This document shows positions 43,933 to 53,668 of a DNA stretch of 64,000 nt, piece by piece (the stretch's first letter is position 1; each line of letters starts with the position of its first letter). Source of the stretch: Clostridiales bacterium (lineage in GTDB: Bacteria > Bacillota > Clostridia > Saccharofermentanales > Saccharofermentanaceae); the NCBI GenBank assembly GCA_017428155.1, contig JAFRRJ010000062.1, positions 34,955 through 98,954 of the forward strand, given 5' to 3'. The position numbers were made by a program, and so were the translations under genes. A model generated the notes under the pieces. It saw only the letters and a program-made list of their open reading frames with translations. It searched no databases and was not told where the DNA came from.

Positions 43933-44496
43933 ATGACAAAAATACTATCGCAAGGACAGGGTTATCAGATCCTATATAAGGAAAGAGGCGAAGACAGCGA
44001 GAAGATCGCATCTTCAGGCTGCTTTGCTCTCTTTAGGCTCGATGTTCCGGTGCCGGGAATAGTAGCGGCTGCAGATTCAGGGAACAGGATCCGGATCCCG
44101 GACAAGAAATACTATCTCGTATGCCAGGGGAAGTTTGACGGTACTGAAGGCGTTATGGAAGATCTTCTTTTCCATGACTCAAGATCAAACCGCACTTTCC
44201 CTGTAAAAAGGATGCGTAAAGGTGTCAAGGAAGCAAAACTGTCCTATAAAGTACTCGGATATAATGAAGAAAAGGATATATCCTTTGTGTCCGTCGTGCT
44301 TGAGACAGGCCGCACTCATCAGATAAGAGCGCAGTTTGCTTCACGAAGGCATCCGCTTGCAGGCGACGGCAAATACGGCAGCAGGATAAAATGCCCCGTA
44401 GCTCTTGTCATGGCTGAACTTACATACGACGAAGGAGAGGGCACCAAGCCCGTAACCGTGAAGACCGATCCCAAAAAGGAATTGCCTGAAGTCTGA
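43933..44496 (+). CDS. RluA-family RNA pseudouridine synthase (short form)
   Basis: A 187-residue member of the RluA/RsuA-like synthase family that isomerises uridine in rRNA or tRNA. The catalytic Asp is in FRLDVPVPG (family HRLDxxTSG). Downstream motifs fit: KKYYLVCQGKF, AKLSYKVLGY, LETGRTHQIRAQF and RHPLAGDGKYGS. It lacks the S4 domain, as does the short RluA group. It follows the GH32-like gene by six bases and has only a weak ribosome site, so coupling is likely. RNA target not predictable. Confidence 0.85.
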   Translation: MTKILSQGQGYQILYKERGEDSEKIASSGCFALFRLDVPVPGIVAAADSGNRIRIPDKKYYLVCQGKFDGTEGVMEDLLFHDSRSNRTFPVKRMRKGVKEAKLSYKVLGYNEEKDISFVSVVLETGRTHQIRAQFASRRHPLAGDGKYGSRIKCPVALVMAELTYDEGEGTKPVTVKTDPKKELPEV

Positions 44497-44499
44497 AGA

Positions 44500-47172
44500 T
44501 CAATATACCTGAACCGGAGTAACCTTATATACTGTCAGGTTTCCGGATCTGAATACGGGTTCTCCGAGCTGTTCGAAGCATCCTGAATTATCAAGATTAT
44601 ATTTTGTGAACTCGAGTTCTCCCAGGATGATATATTCGATCTGATACTTGTTGATTATAGACTGAACGTCCTCTATATAAGGATCCGTGTAAACAGTGTC
44701 GACATCATTGTGGCGCGGTGTTATATAGATCTTCCATACGTCATGATCAGGATCCGAGACGAGAGTATCTGTCTCCGGGTCAACTATTCCGTGATAACGC
44801 CAGAGCCATTCGTGTGTCTGCCAGCCGAATACTGTCGGAAGTCCGGTATATGCGGAGACTATGCAGTTGTCAGTATAACTGTCGCCGTATACCTCGCAGA
44901 TAACAGGACTGCCCTCAACATTCTCATTGAACCAGTTGATGGTATCCCTGTAAGGAATGAGGTTGCCGTATTCCTGAATGGAGACTTTATTACTGAAGTG
45001 TGTATCAAGATATGCTGTTCCGTCCAAAGTCTTGTAGTTCTCATGATTAAGATCGCCCGAGCGCTGCCTCAGTGCTTCAATCGTGTAGTGAGCCGGAACA
45101 AAAAGCATTACAAGGAAGACCAGAGAGACTACAAAGAATGGTGTTGAGTATCTGCCGTTCTTAGTTACAAGCCACATAAGTCTTGCGATTGCATAGATCA
45201 TGGAGATAGACAGGATAATGAATGCGGCGAAAGCAAACTTGAACATAGTGTTCGAACGCAGATATCCGCCGGTATAAATATCCCTTACATAAAAGATCTC
45301 GGGTGCGGCAAGGAGCATCAGTCCGACGACCGTCATTCCGCAGACAAACACATCCGTAAGGTTGCGCTCTGCAAAGAAGCGCTGGACAGGGTTGGAATAT
45401 TCATGCTCTGAACCGATCACAGAAGATACTGCTCTGTTGCCCTTCGTTTTCCTGCCTGCCTTGGAGGGTGAGACATATCTGTAGTTCTTAAATACGATGG
45501 TTACAACAACAAATACCAGGCATATGATCACGTGGGTTCCATATAAAACAAAGAGCTGGAACGGCGCTGAGTGATCTCTTACTTTGCCTAGGGAATTGGA
45601 GATCATATCGAAGTTAATGTTGAACGGAAGCGATACGAGCGTTGCCAGCGTGAATATAAAACTCATCTGGAAAGAAGTTCTGGGAAGAGCTGTCGGGCTT
45701 ACGACGCAGAACAGGAATGAAGCAGCCATGAGAAGTGCTTCAAGCGCGAAGAGCGCGGAAGGATTGCTTCCCTGCGAAAGATAGATAAGAAGGATGCCTC
45801 CGACATTGCAGATAAAGACTATGGCACCCGGAATATTTACAAACTTGGCTGATCTTATGGTATTCACGATAAAGAATCCCATGGAACAGAATATGAAATA
45901 GATGAGAAAATCCCAGTAGTTGGTCATCTGGGCACATCCGAGAAGCACTCCGCTCAAAACGAGGGGCATGGTTATCGTGGATTCGAATTCTTTCAATACC
46001 CTTGAGTTGCTGCCTCCGAGATTGTCTAATGAATGGCGGATATCCATATCTTCCAAAGACGGTAACTTTACATTGCCGATCATTGAAAGTAAGACTGCGG
46101 CGATCAGGAGAACAACCATCATCGAGATAACGTGTGCATGAAGGTCGCCTACAAGATAGGAATAAAAAGGGAATTCCTCGATCGTGTAATCACCGTAGTG
46201 ATCATTAACGGTTACAGGATTCCATCCAATGAATCTCGTGCTGTCCGGATAGTAGAAATTATCTGTTCTGCCGACTTCGATTCCGAGCTTCTGGAACATT
46301 AAAAGGAATTTGTTGCCGATGCTTTTCTGATCGTAGAAGAATGAGTGTGAGTTGCCCCAAATCGATACGGCACAGCCGGTGAGAAGTCCGCTGATATACT
46401 TGACTGCTTTGCTCTCGAAAAATCCCTTCTCCGACGCTGTCTCGATGAGCAGCTTGCCTATCGAAAAGCTCGTAGCAAAGGGAATCGCAGTGGCAGAACA
46501 CATTGCCAGATTATAAGCAATTCCGGTGGGGACATAGGAAACCTTGGCTACAACAGTCCATATATATTGACCGAAATAATAGTAGTTAATAAATTTGCCG
46601 GAAAGCCACATGTCATTTGCCGGAAGCTGATCGTTCCTGAGCATTGACATCATGAATCCGTAATCCATGTACTTCTCCTGACCGTTGATAGCAGGGGAGA
46701 AGCCCTTGAAATAGCACATTAAGAAGAACACGATAAGGAACGCGGTCTCTTCAACGACAACAGCTTCGATAAAGTCGTCGCTGCTGATCTTTTCCTTAAG
46801 TGCCTTCCTGAATGATTTCGGTATGTAGCAGACAGCCGCTACTATCAGGAACGACATGATGATGCAGACAAGATTGATCCTGCAGAGCTTCAGATGAGTA
46901 AGTGTCCACAAAACAAGACAAGTGAGCACAAGACCTAACGGCTGGGAAAGAAAGAAACCGCCTGAAGTCGAATTGCCCCAGAGCCTGGCTGCAAGAGGCA
47001 GTGTTGCTATTCCGAAAATAACAAGGATAAAAGCCCACCAAAGGCAGAGAAGTCCTTCGTAGTTACCGACGGTATATATACCGAGAATTGCCGCGATGGC
47101 AAACGGTATGAGTAAAAGTGCAAACCTGAAAGGTGATGAGGTGGTAAACCGTGTGCCTGAAATTTTGCTCAT
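44500..47172 (-). CDS. DUF2298-family polytopic membrane protein
   Basis: An 890-residue protein with about 18-20 membrane helices in two blocks and a soluble C-terminal domain of about 170 residues. The family segment MDYGFMMSMLRNDQLPANDMWLSG, then NYYYFGQYIWTVVAKVS and the EEFPFYSYLVGDLHAHVISM signature, identify DUF2298 (the YYY-containing family). The fold resembles GT-C glycosyltransferases with a first-loop acidic motif, so lipid-linked sugar transfer is plausible but unproved. The ATG overlaps the stop of the FAD oxidoreductase gene, third of a three-gene coupled operon. It ends three bases from the convergent pseudouridine synthase gene. Confidence 0.85.
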   Translation of the reverse strand: MSKISGTRFTTSSPFRFALLLIPFAIAAILGIYTVGNYEGLLCLWWAFILVIFGIATLPLAARLWGNSTSGGFFLSQPLGLVLTCLVLWTLTHLKLCRINLVCIIMSFLIVAAVCYIPKSFRKALKEKISSDDFIEAVVVEETAFLIVFFLMCYFKGFSPAINGQEKYMDYGFMMSMLRNDQLPANDMWLSGKFINYYYFGQYIWTVVAKVSYVPTGIAYNLAMCSATAIPFATSFSIGKLLIETASEKGFFESKAVKYISGLLTGCAVSIWGNSHSFFYDQKSIGNKFLLMFQKLGIEVGRTDNFYYPDSTRFIGWNPVTVNDHYGDYTIEEFPFYSYLVGDLHAHVISMMVVLLIAAVLLSMIGNVKLPSLEDMDIRHSLDNLGGSNSRVLKEFESTITMPLVLSGVLLGCAQMTNYWDFLIYFIFCSMGFFIVNTIRSAKFVNIPGAIVFICNVGGILLIYLSQGSNPSALFALEALLMAASFLFCVVSPTALPRTSFQMSFIFTLATLVSLPFNINFDMISNSLGKVRDHSAPFQLFVLYGTHVIICLVFVVVTIVFKNYRYVSPSKAGRKTKGNRAVSSVIGSEHEYSNPVQRFFAERNLTDVFVCGMTVVGLMLLAAPEIFYVRDIYTGGYLRSNTMFKFAFAAFIILSISMIYAIARLMWLVTKNGRYSTPFFVVSLVFLVMLFVPAHYTIEALRQRSGDLNHENYKTLDGTAYLDTHFSNKVSIQEYGNLIPYRDTINWFNENVEGSPVICEVYGDSYTDNCIVSAYTGLPTVFGWQTHEWLWRYHGIVDPETDTLVSDPDHDVWKIYITPRHNDVDTVYTDPYIEDVQSIINKYQIEYIILGELEFTKYNLDNSGCFEQLGEPVFRSGNLTVYKVTPVQVY

Positions 47173-48323
47173 GACAAAACTCCTTCAAGAGTATCTTTGA
47201 CGGATGCTTCCTGAACATTAAGTTCTGTTACGGGAGCAGCGCTTGAAGATCTTTTAAGTGATTCATCGTAAGATCTGATTATTTCCGAACTGATCTTGCC
47301 GGCAAGATCGACTACTGAATCCATGTGATTCTCCGGTGTCTCGCTCGTTGCATATTTTGTAAGACCGGTGGAGCATACATAAAGATTCTCGCAGGGATTG
47401 GTAAGATCGATCTCCGGATATTGTGAAGTCAGGGCATATCTGGTTTTGGTAAGACGCCATGACTTGATGTCTGATTTACGAAGTGACGGATAGAGTTTTC
47501 GAAGGCCGGCGAAATACTTGAGCATGATCTCCGAATCCGAATCGATCCAGAGAGCATCGGTTATCGAACATGAGCCTACAAGATATACTACATGGCCGCC
47601 GTAGCTGCGTTCGCCGAACGCACTTGTGTGATTGATTATCGCTTTAAAAGGAAGTCCCGCATCCTTGGGCGGAACCTGATAGAACATCTGGGATATCTCA
47701 TGCTTTACAACCATCATGGCCGTGATCTTTGCGCTGTAGGTTACGTTCATGAGTATATCTCTGTCGTCCATCGGAATGGGAAGACCGTGGCTTACATTTA
47801 CGAATGTTCTGCATGAACCCGTAAAGATTACGTAAGCACTGTCAATAACGACTCTCGTTGAATTTGAAAGAATGCAGTTTGTTCGGTACATTCCGCTTCC
47901 GAGCCTTGCTATCTCGGCAACGGTTGTCGAATAGTAGATATGTCCGCCGTTATCGGTTATTGCCTGCATAAGGCTTGAGATCAGGCAGGCAAATCCGCCG
48001 TTATAGTATCCCACCTTGCGGTGTGAAGCTTTGCCGGACCAAGCCGAATCAAACCATTCGATCTTATCGTCAACGCCCATCTCCTTGGAAAGTGCGAGCA
48101 AAGCCTTGTCGCTTTTTCTTAAATGATGGGGGAGAAGTTCTAAGTATTCTCTTCCGATCCTGGTATATGCGAGAAGACCGCCGGGGGAAGCAAGTTCCTC
48201 GACGACCGTGACGCTGAAGCCGGCTTTTGCCAGCTTCATGCCGCATGTAAGACCCGATAAGCCGGATCCGATTATGCAGACAGTCTTCTTCTCATTCAAA
48301 CTCTCTTTATCCGAATCCATCAT
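47169..48323 (-). CDS. FAD-dependent NAD(P)-binding oxidoreductase (amine-oxidase/mutase-like)
   Basis: A 384-residue flavoprotein with the dinucleotide motif IIGSGLSGLTCGMKLAKAGFSVTVVE near residue 15, then GGLLAYTRIGREYLELLPHH and a C-terminal FAD site (NLYVCSTGLTKYA). The pattern resembles phytoene desaturases, UDP-galactopyranose mutase-like proteins and other flavin amine oxidases often found with glycan or polyprenyl genes. The ATG overlaps the DUF1015 stop by four bases, and its own stop overlaps the DUF2298 start. It is therefore translated in a coupled set, with a shared role likely. Substrate unknown. Confidence 0.82.
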   Translation of the reverse strand: MMDSDKESLNEKKTVCIIGSGLSGLTCGMKLAKAGFSVTVVEELASPGGLLAYTRIGREYLELLPHHLRKSDKALLALSKEMGVDDKIEWFDSAWSGKASHRKVGYYNGGFACLISSLMQAITDNGGHIYYSTTVAEIARLGSGMYRTNCILSNSTRVVIDSAYVIFTGSCRTFVNVSHGLPIPMDDRDILMNVTYSAKITAMMVVKHEISQMFYQVPPKDAGLPFKAIINHTSAFGERSYGGHVVYLVGSCSITDALWIDSDSEIMLKYFAGLRKLYPSLRKSDIKSWRLTKTRYALTSQYPEIDLTNPCENLYVCSTGLTKYATSETPENHMDSVVDLAGKISSEIIRSYDESLKRSSSAAPVTELNVQEASVKDTLEGVLS

Positions 48324-49582
48324 CCGATCTTCTTTGCCTCAAGATAGAATCTCTTCTCAAAAGCCTCGCCCATGGAGAAAGTCTTTCTGGGGAACACCCC
48401 TTCCTTCTCGACCGTTCCGAAGAACGTATCCTTTCTGATGGCGGGAACGAGAATGCCTGTATTGCCTTCAGTGGCAAGCTTTCTTACGGAATCTTCACCG
48501 TGGATGTAATCGCATTCGAGCCCTAAAGCGTCGATCATCATCTGTACGGAACCGACAGCCAGGGAATGCGGCGGGTTTGAAAGCTTTATTGTAACGTCAG
48601 CTTCGCCTTCCGATACAACGGTAAAGCTCTGGGAGCCGTCTTCAGTGCCGTTGATCTCAACGCCCGAATCCTTGAAAAATTCAGTCGCTTTTGCTATGAA
48701 TTCACCGGATGAGATATTGAAAACAACTCTGTGGATAGGCTCAAAATCAAGCCCCTTGTCGTGGATATTTACAATCTCGGCAAGTGCATATCTTGCGGGA
48801 TGGTTAAGTCTTTCTTCTTCTGACAGACCCTGTCTTACGTTCTCCCAGTGAGCCTTGGCAGAAGCAAGTGAATGATTGCCGTCGCCGACCAGGAATAAGA
48901 GTCCGTCGCTGTTTGCTGCTTTCAGTGCTTCAAGGCCGTTTATGATGGAATCCGCAATCTCGGATCCGTCGGGTATGAATGTTCCCGTGATATGTCCCGA
49001 ACCGAGCATAAGATCCGTGTCATATAACGGTGCGATACCGGCAGCTTCAGCCATATCAAAGGCCTTCTCGATCGTGATGCCCTCAGGGTCGTCGATAAGT
49101 ATCATTATATGAGGAAGCTCAAGCGGGGAATTGGCTCTGATCCTGACTCTCGGAGGGATCCTCGAGAGCACCGTTCCTTCGGTTGCTCTGCAGATATTCT
49201 TGTTGCCGGGTTCAAAACTGTAACCCTCGAGATCTATAGCAGCCATGAGGCCTCTTCTTGAAGGGTGAAGATCAGTAGATCTGTCTGTAAGGATAAACCC
49301 GGTGCCAAGGCTTCTTAATATGCCTTCATCAAGATATCTCTGTGCAGTTCTTGCGATAGACCCGAGTTTTTCCGTCTCTTTATCAGTATTAAGATAGACT
49401 TCGGGAAGAACGAGATTGAGAGTCGAAGGAGCATCTCCTGCTTCTTTCTCGCAATTTTCCCAGTATTCGGGTTCTGATGTGTACTGGTCACAGGCTATAA
49501 CTGCCCACTTCTTAAGGTCTGTACCTTCCTGCGGAATAAGTATGTCCGGCACCGCAAAGCCGAGATCACTGATTGTCCTCAA
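48320..49582 (-). CDS. DUF1015-family protein
   Basis: A 420-residue cytosolic protein of the family COG4198/DUF1015. It shows IPQEGTDLKKWAVIACDQYTSEPEYWENC near residue 16 and the ParB-like loop GDGNHSLASAKAHWE. In many anaerobes I recall this family beside serC-serA, hinting at a serine-phosphate-related role, but that is not established here. The start is TTG with AGGGG upstream. It is the first gene of a coupled operon with the FAD oxidoreductase and DUF2298 genes. Confidence 0.85.
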   Translation of the reverse strand: MRTISDLGFAVPDILIPQEGTDLKKWAVIACDQYTSEPEYWENCEKEAGDAPSTLNLVLPEVYLNTDKETEKLGSIARTAQRYLDEGILRSLGTGFILTDRSTDLHPSRRGLMAAIDLEGYSFEPGNKNICRATEGTVLSRIPPRVRIRANSPLELPHIMILIDDPEGITIEKAFDMAEAAGIAPLYDTDLMLGSGHITGTFIPDGSEIADSIINGLEALKAANSDGLLFLVGDGNHSLASAKAHWENVRQGLSEEERLNHPARYALAEIVNIHDKGLDFEPIHRVVFNISSGEFIAKATEFFKDSGVEINGTEDGSQSFTVVSEGEADVTIKLSNPPHSLAVGSVQMMIDALGLECDYIHGEDSVRKLATEGNTGILVPAIRKDTFFGTVEKEGVFPRKTFSMGEAFEKRFYLEAKKIG

Positions 49583-49691
49583 CGCTGATTACCCCTATTA
49601 AAACAATAAAGTGCCTATCATTCTATCACGGACAGGCCGGGTTTTGGGGATAAAAAGAAGGCTTTTTTGTTTCTTCTGGTTTTCTTCGGTC

Positions 49692-49775
49692 AAAGTACTG
49701 TGTTTGTTTTGCAGGCAGGTCTTGGCAAAACCCTGTCTTGCGCTTAACTTAAAGTACGGTTAATGGTACTATAAA
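49692..49775 (+). promoter_or_regulatory. Possible operator repeats and -10 of the WYL regulator gene
   Basis: AAAGTAC occurs at 49692-49698 and 49751-49757 on the same strand, and GTACT at 49766-49770 forms an inverted partner. The last copy touches a TATAAA (49770-49775), so it would be well placed for autoregulation. The rest of the 224-base gap shows nothing further. Confidence 0.4.
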
Positions 49776-49806
49776 TCTGTTCAAAATCTGCAGGGAGGAA
49801 TGCTTT

Positions 49807-50904
49807 ATGGCTAACAGTGAATTATCAAAACTCAAGGTATTATTCATGTACGATTTCTTCAAGACGCAGCTGAATGCATATAATCACGATTCAGTTACCG
49901 TGAATGACCTTATAGGCTATCTTGAAGACAAGACCGGATACACATTTGAACGTAAGTCCATTTATTCCGATATAAGCAGGATCAACGAATATGTTGAGAA
50001 GACAGAGACCGTGATCGGCTCAGACAGCTGGATCACCAGTGAAGGCAAAAAATACAGGCGCAATGAGCTTAAAGACGAGATTACGATAGACGAAGCAAGG
50101 CTCATCGTCGATGCGATCAGCACCACTACATTCGTCGATACCGAGCTGTGCAATAAGATCACAAGACTGTTTCCTACGTATTTCCCGGCAGATTATGAGA
50201 AGCGGGCACTTTTCCCGCACTACAGGAAGACCAGCAAGAGAAGCACACTCAATCTGAACTGCATAAGAAGCGGCATTGAGGATAAAAGACCGCTTAGGAT
50301 AAGCTACGGCTATAAGCTCGGGAGCGAGCTGATCGAGAAGTCAGACAGGCTCATCTCGCCTCTGGCTCTTGACTGGGAGAACAACTGTTATTACGTGGTG
50401 GCAGTCGATAACAAAGAGGCTGAATCAAGGGGATTAGGTAATGATCAGGAACTGACAAAAGCCTTAAGGAGATACAGATTCGACCGTATAGCACGTGTTG
50501 ATTATGCGGAGAAGGAAGCCTTTATCGATTATAAGAACGATGCTTTAAGAAAGCAGGAATTAATGCAGTTTATCGAGAATTCGGTCTCGGCATTCTCGAG
50601 CGACAAGCCCGTCCATGTCAATCTTACGATAACAGGCGAGACCAGAAAGGACGTTCTCAAGGCTTATGGAGCCTTTGCGTCCAGAATAACAAACAATATC
50701 TTTATCGAAGATGACACCAAGCTTGAGAAAGGAATACTGAAGATCAGAGTGGATACGGGGCACGCGCCGACGCTGTTCACGGGACTTTTCGAGCTTTCTA
50801 CATTCGATAATGTCGAGATCGAGATCGGAAACGAGGAGATATGCCGGGAATACGGCGAATATATCAGGAAGGCTGCCAAGGCGGCAAAACTTGCCGGTCT
50901 CTGA
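49807..50904 (+). CDS. WYL-domain transcriptional regulator
   Basis: A 365-residue protein. The N-terminus (about 1-85) is a winged-helix DNA-binding domain (LIGYLEDKTGYTFERKSIYSDISRINEYVE), followed by a linker and the WYL-like sensing domain (LRISYGYKLGSELIEKSDRLISPLALDWENNCYYVVAVD) and a WCX C-terminal part. Such regulators sense ligands or single-stranded nucleic acid and control stress, DNA-repair or defence genes. It has AGGGAGG before the ATG and is the last gene before the alaS promoter. Possible repeated operators lie in its upstream gap. The target genes are not known. Confidence 0.85.
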   Translation: MANSELSKLKVLFMYDFFKTQLNAYNHDSVTVNDLIGYLEDKTGYTFERKSIYSDISRINEYVEKTETVIGSDSWITSEGKKYRRNELKDEITIDEARLIVDAISTTTFVDTELCNKITRLFPTYFPADYEKRALFPHYRKTSKRSTLNLNCIRSGIEDKRPLRISYGYKLGSELIEKSDRLISPLALDWENNCYYVVAVDNKEAESRGLGNDQELTKALRRYRFDRIARVDYAEKEAFIDYKNDALRKQELMQFIENSVSAFSSDKPVHVNLTITGETRKDVLKAYGAFASRITNNIFIEDDTKLEKGILKIRVDTGHAPTLFTGLFELSTFDNVEIEIGNEEICREYGEYIRKAAKAAKLAGL

Positions 50905-50933
50905 TTGCAAAGAGGTATCAAACGATTTATAAT
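50905..50933 (+). promoter_or_regulatory. Sigma-A promoter of the alaS operon
   Basis: TTGCAA (50905-50910), 17 bases, TATAAT (50928-50933). It begins right after the WYL stop codon. Only 35 bases separate it from the ATG, so no T-box leader fits. Confidence 0.75.
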
Positions 50934-50968
50934 TTTTCAGTTTTATTATTATTTAGGAGTATCACCTG

Positions 50969-53656
50969 ATGAGACAATTCACTTCAAAAGAGCTTAGAAA
51001 GACCTGGAAGCAATTCTATATTGACAGAGGTCATGTGGATGTAGGTGCCGTATCTTTGGTATCTGACGGTTCAACCGGAGTATTATTCAACGTTGCGGGA
51101 ATGCAGCCTTTGATGCCTTACCTTCTCGGAGAGAAGCACCCGCTTGGAACAAGGCTCTGCAATGTACAGGGCTGTGTCCGTACAAACGATATCGATTCTG
51201 TAGGAGACAGAAGCCACGTCACATTCTTTGAGATGATGGGCAGCTGGAGCCTCGGTGACTACTTCAAGGAAGACAGATGCAAGTGGAGTTATGAACTCCT
51301 TACAGACGTATTCGGCTTTGATAAGGATCACCTCGCCGCAACTGTTTTCGCAGGTGATGAGAATGCTCCGAGAGATGAGGAAGGCGCTCAATACAGGATC
51401 GCTTCCGGATTCAAACCGGAGAATATCTACTATTTAGGTGCAGATGATAACTGGTGGGGACTTGAGTACGGTCCCTGCGGTCCTGACAGCGAGATGTTCT
51501 ATATTGCCGATGTCCCTGACTGCGGTCCTGACTGCGGCCCGGGATGCTCATGCGGCAAGTACACCGAGATCGGCAACGATGTCTTCATGCAGTATGAGAA
51601 GCATCAGGACGGTACTCTTACACCTCTCAAGCAGAAGAACGTTGATACAGGCTGGGGCTTAGAGAGAATCCTCGCATTCCTTAACGGAACAAAGGACGTA
51701 TATAAGACAGACCTATTTACTGATGCCATCGCTTATATCGAGAATGCTTCCGGCGTTAAGTACGACTCGGATGAGAAGCTCACAAAGTCCATGCGGGTTC
51801 TCGCTGACCATATCCGTACAAGCGTTATGCTTATAGGTGACGCAGCTAAGCTCGTTCCTTCAAATGCAGGTGCAGGCTACGTATTAAGACGTCTCATCAG
51901 ACGTGCCGTAAGACACGCAAGAACACTCGGACTCTCCACAGAGCAGATCCCGGGTCTTGCAAAGATCTATATCGACAGCGTTTACGATGACAGCTACCCG
52001 CTTCTTGCGAAGAACCGTGAGTTCATCCTTAACGAACTCGACAAGGAGATCGCAAGATTCGAGAGTACTCTCGAGAACGGTATCAAGGAGTTCAAGAAGA
52101 TCCTTGATGACAAGAAGGCAGCAGCTTCTTCTGAGATCGACGGCGATTCAGCATTCTATCTTTACGATACATTCGGTTTCCCTATAGAGCTTACTGTTGA
52201 GATGGCTTCCGAAGAAGGCCTTAAGGTCGATGAGGAAGGCTTTAAGGCTGCAATGGAAAAGCAGAAGGAAACAGCAAGAGCTGCTACCAAGGCTAAGGGT
52301 GATCTCGCACTTGCCGTAAATGAGATCCCTGATGAAGTTGCAAAGGATTCCAATGCTACAGAATATGACGGTTACGATAGCCTCAAGTGTGATGCAAAGG
52401 TTATCTACATCCTTAAGTCTGACGAAGACGGTGTTAAGGTCGTTGACAGTGCTTCCGAAGGTGATGATATCATCCTCGTAACTGACAAGACTGTTCTCTA
52501 CGCTACGATGGGCGGTCAGATCCACGATGAAGGTAAGATCTACACAGCAGGTTTTGAGGCTGAGGTAATTTCAGTAGATAAGGATGCTCAAGGCAAGTAT
52601 CTCCATACTCTTAAGGTTGTTAAGGGTTCTGTTTCCGCAGGCGGGAAAGTCAATATCGAAGTTGATAAGAAGAACAGATTTGCTATTGCAAGGAACCACA
52701 CAGCTACACACATCCTGCTTTCAGCTCTCCAGAAGGTCTTAGGTGACCATGTTGAGCAGGCTGGTTCTTATGTAGGCAATGACCGTCTGAGATTCGACTT
52801 CAACAACTCCCAGGCAATGACAGCCGATGAGATCGCTAAGGTTGAAGAAATGGTCAATGATGTTGTCCTCCAGGCACTTCCTGTTGAGACAAAGGTCCTT
52901 GCTATCGAGGACGCTAAGAAGCTCGGCGCTACGGCAATCTTCGGCGAGAAGTACGGAGAGGTCGTAAGAGTCGTTGCGGTAGGCGGATTTGAAGATCCTT
53001 TCGATCTCGAGTTCTGCGGCGGTACACACCTTAAGAACACAGCACAGATCGGCCAGTTCAGGATCGTTTCCGAGTCCGGTATTGCAGCAGGAATCAGAAG
53101 GATAGAAGCTGTTACAGGCGAGAGATGCTACGAGATGAATAAGGCTGACAGAAATCTCATCGATGAGGCATCTGCCGCACTTAAGACTCCCAAGGATAAG
53201 ATCGTTGAGAGGATCGATGCTCTTCATGCAGAAGTCAAAGCTCTCGAGAAGGAACTCGCCGAGATCGAGAAGGCCAAGGCAGGTTCATTCGCTGACAGTG
53301 CTGTCTCAGGAGCTAAGGATATCAGCGGCGTAAAGGCAGTCATCGCAGCTTGTGATGCAGCAGATGCAGCAGCTATGAGAGATACGGCTGACAAGATCCG
53401 CGACAAGCTTGAATGCGGTGTTGTTTTCCTCGCTGCTAACGGCGGCGACAAGCTCCTTTTCACGGCTATGGCTACAAAGTCCGCCGTAGATAAGGGTGTT
53501 CACTGCGGCAACATTATCAAGGAAGCTGCAAAGGTTGCAGGCGGTGGCGGCGGCGGACGTCCCGACATGGCTCAGGCAGGCGGCAAGGATATAAGCAAGC
53601 TTAACGATGCACTTGCAAAGGCAGAGGAAGTTCTTGCTTCACAGGTTAACGGATAA
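50969..53656 (+). CDS. alaS: Alanyl-tRNA synthetase
   Basis: Charges tRNA(Ala). The 895-residue protein has the class II core (KELRKTWKQFYIDRGHVDVGAVSLV, the LCNVQGCVRTNDI loop, GCGPDSE), the editing domain zinc site ARNHTATHILLSALQ with CGGTHLKNTAQIG, and the C-Ala oligomerisation domain with GGGGGGRPDMAQAGG. TTG-free ATG start with AGGAG. It is the first of four genes in a translation and tRNA cluster (HIT, trmB, mnmA follow within 35 bases each). No T-box leader is present, unlike many Firmicutes alaS genes. Confidence 0.97.
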   Translation: MRQFTSKELRKTWKQFYIDRGHVDVGAVSLVSDGSTGVLFNVAGMQPLMPYLLGEKHPLGTRLCNVQGCVRTNDIDSVGDRSHVTFFEMMGSWSLGDYFKEDRCKWSYELLTDVFGFDKDHLAATVFAGDENAPRDEEGAQYRIASGFKPENIYYLGADDNWWGLEYGPCGPDSEMFYIADVPDCGPDCGPGCSCGKYTEIGNDVFMQYEKHQDGTLTPLKQKNVDTGWGLERILAFLNGTKDVYKTDLFTDAIAYIENASGVKYDSDEKLTKSMRVLADHIRTSVMLIGDAAKLVPSNAGAGYVLRRLIRRAVRHARTLGLSTEQIPGLAKIYIDSVYDDSYPLLAKNREFILNELDKEIARFESTLENGIKEFKKILDDKKAAASSEIDGDSAFYLYDTFGFPIELTVEMASEEGLKVDEEGFKAAMEKQKETARAATKAKGDLALAVNEIPDEVAKDSNATEYDGYDSLKCDAKVIYILKSDEDGVKVVDSASEGDDIILVTDKTVLYATMGGQIHDEGKIYTAGFEAEVISVDKDAQGKYLHTLKVVKGSVSAGGKVNIEVDKKNRFAIARNHTATHILLSALQKVLGDHVEQAGSYVGNDRLRFDFNNSQAMTADEIAKVEEMVNDVVLQALPVETKVLAIEDAKKLGATAIFGEKYGEVVRVVAVGGFEDPFDLEFCGGTHLKNTAQIGQFRIVSESGIAAGIRRIEAVTGERCYEMNKADRNLIDEASAALKTPKDKIVERIDALHAEVKALEKELAEIEKAKAGSFADSAVSGAKDISGVKAVIAACDAADAAAMRDTADKIRDKLECGVVFLAANGGDKLLFTAMATKSAVDKGVHCGNIIKEAAKVAGGGGGGRPDMAQAGGKDISKLNDALAKAEEVLASQVNG

Positions 53657-53668
53657 AGGAGAATATTT

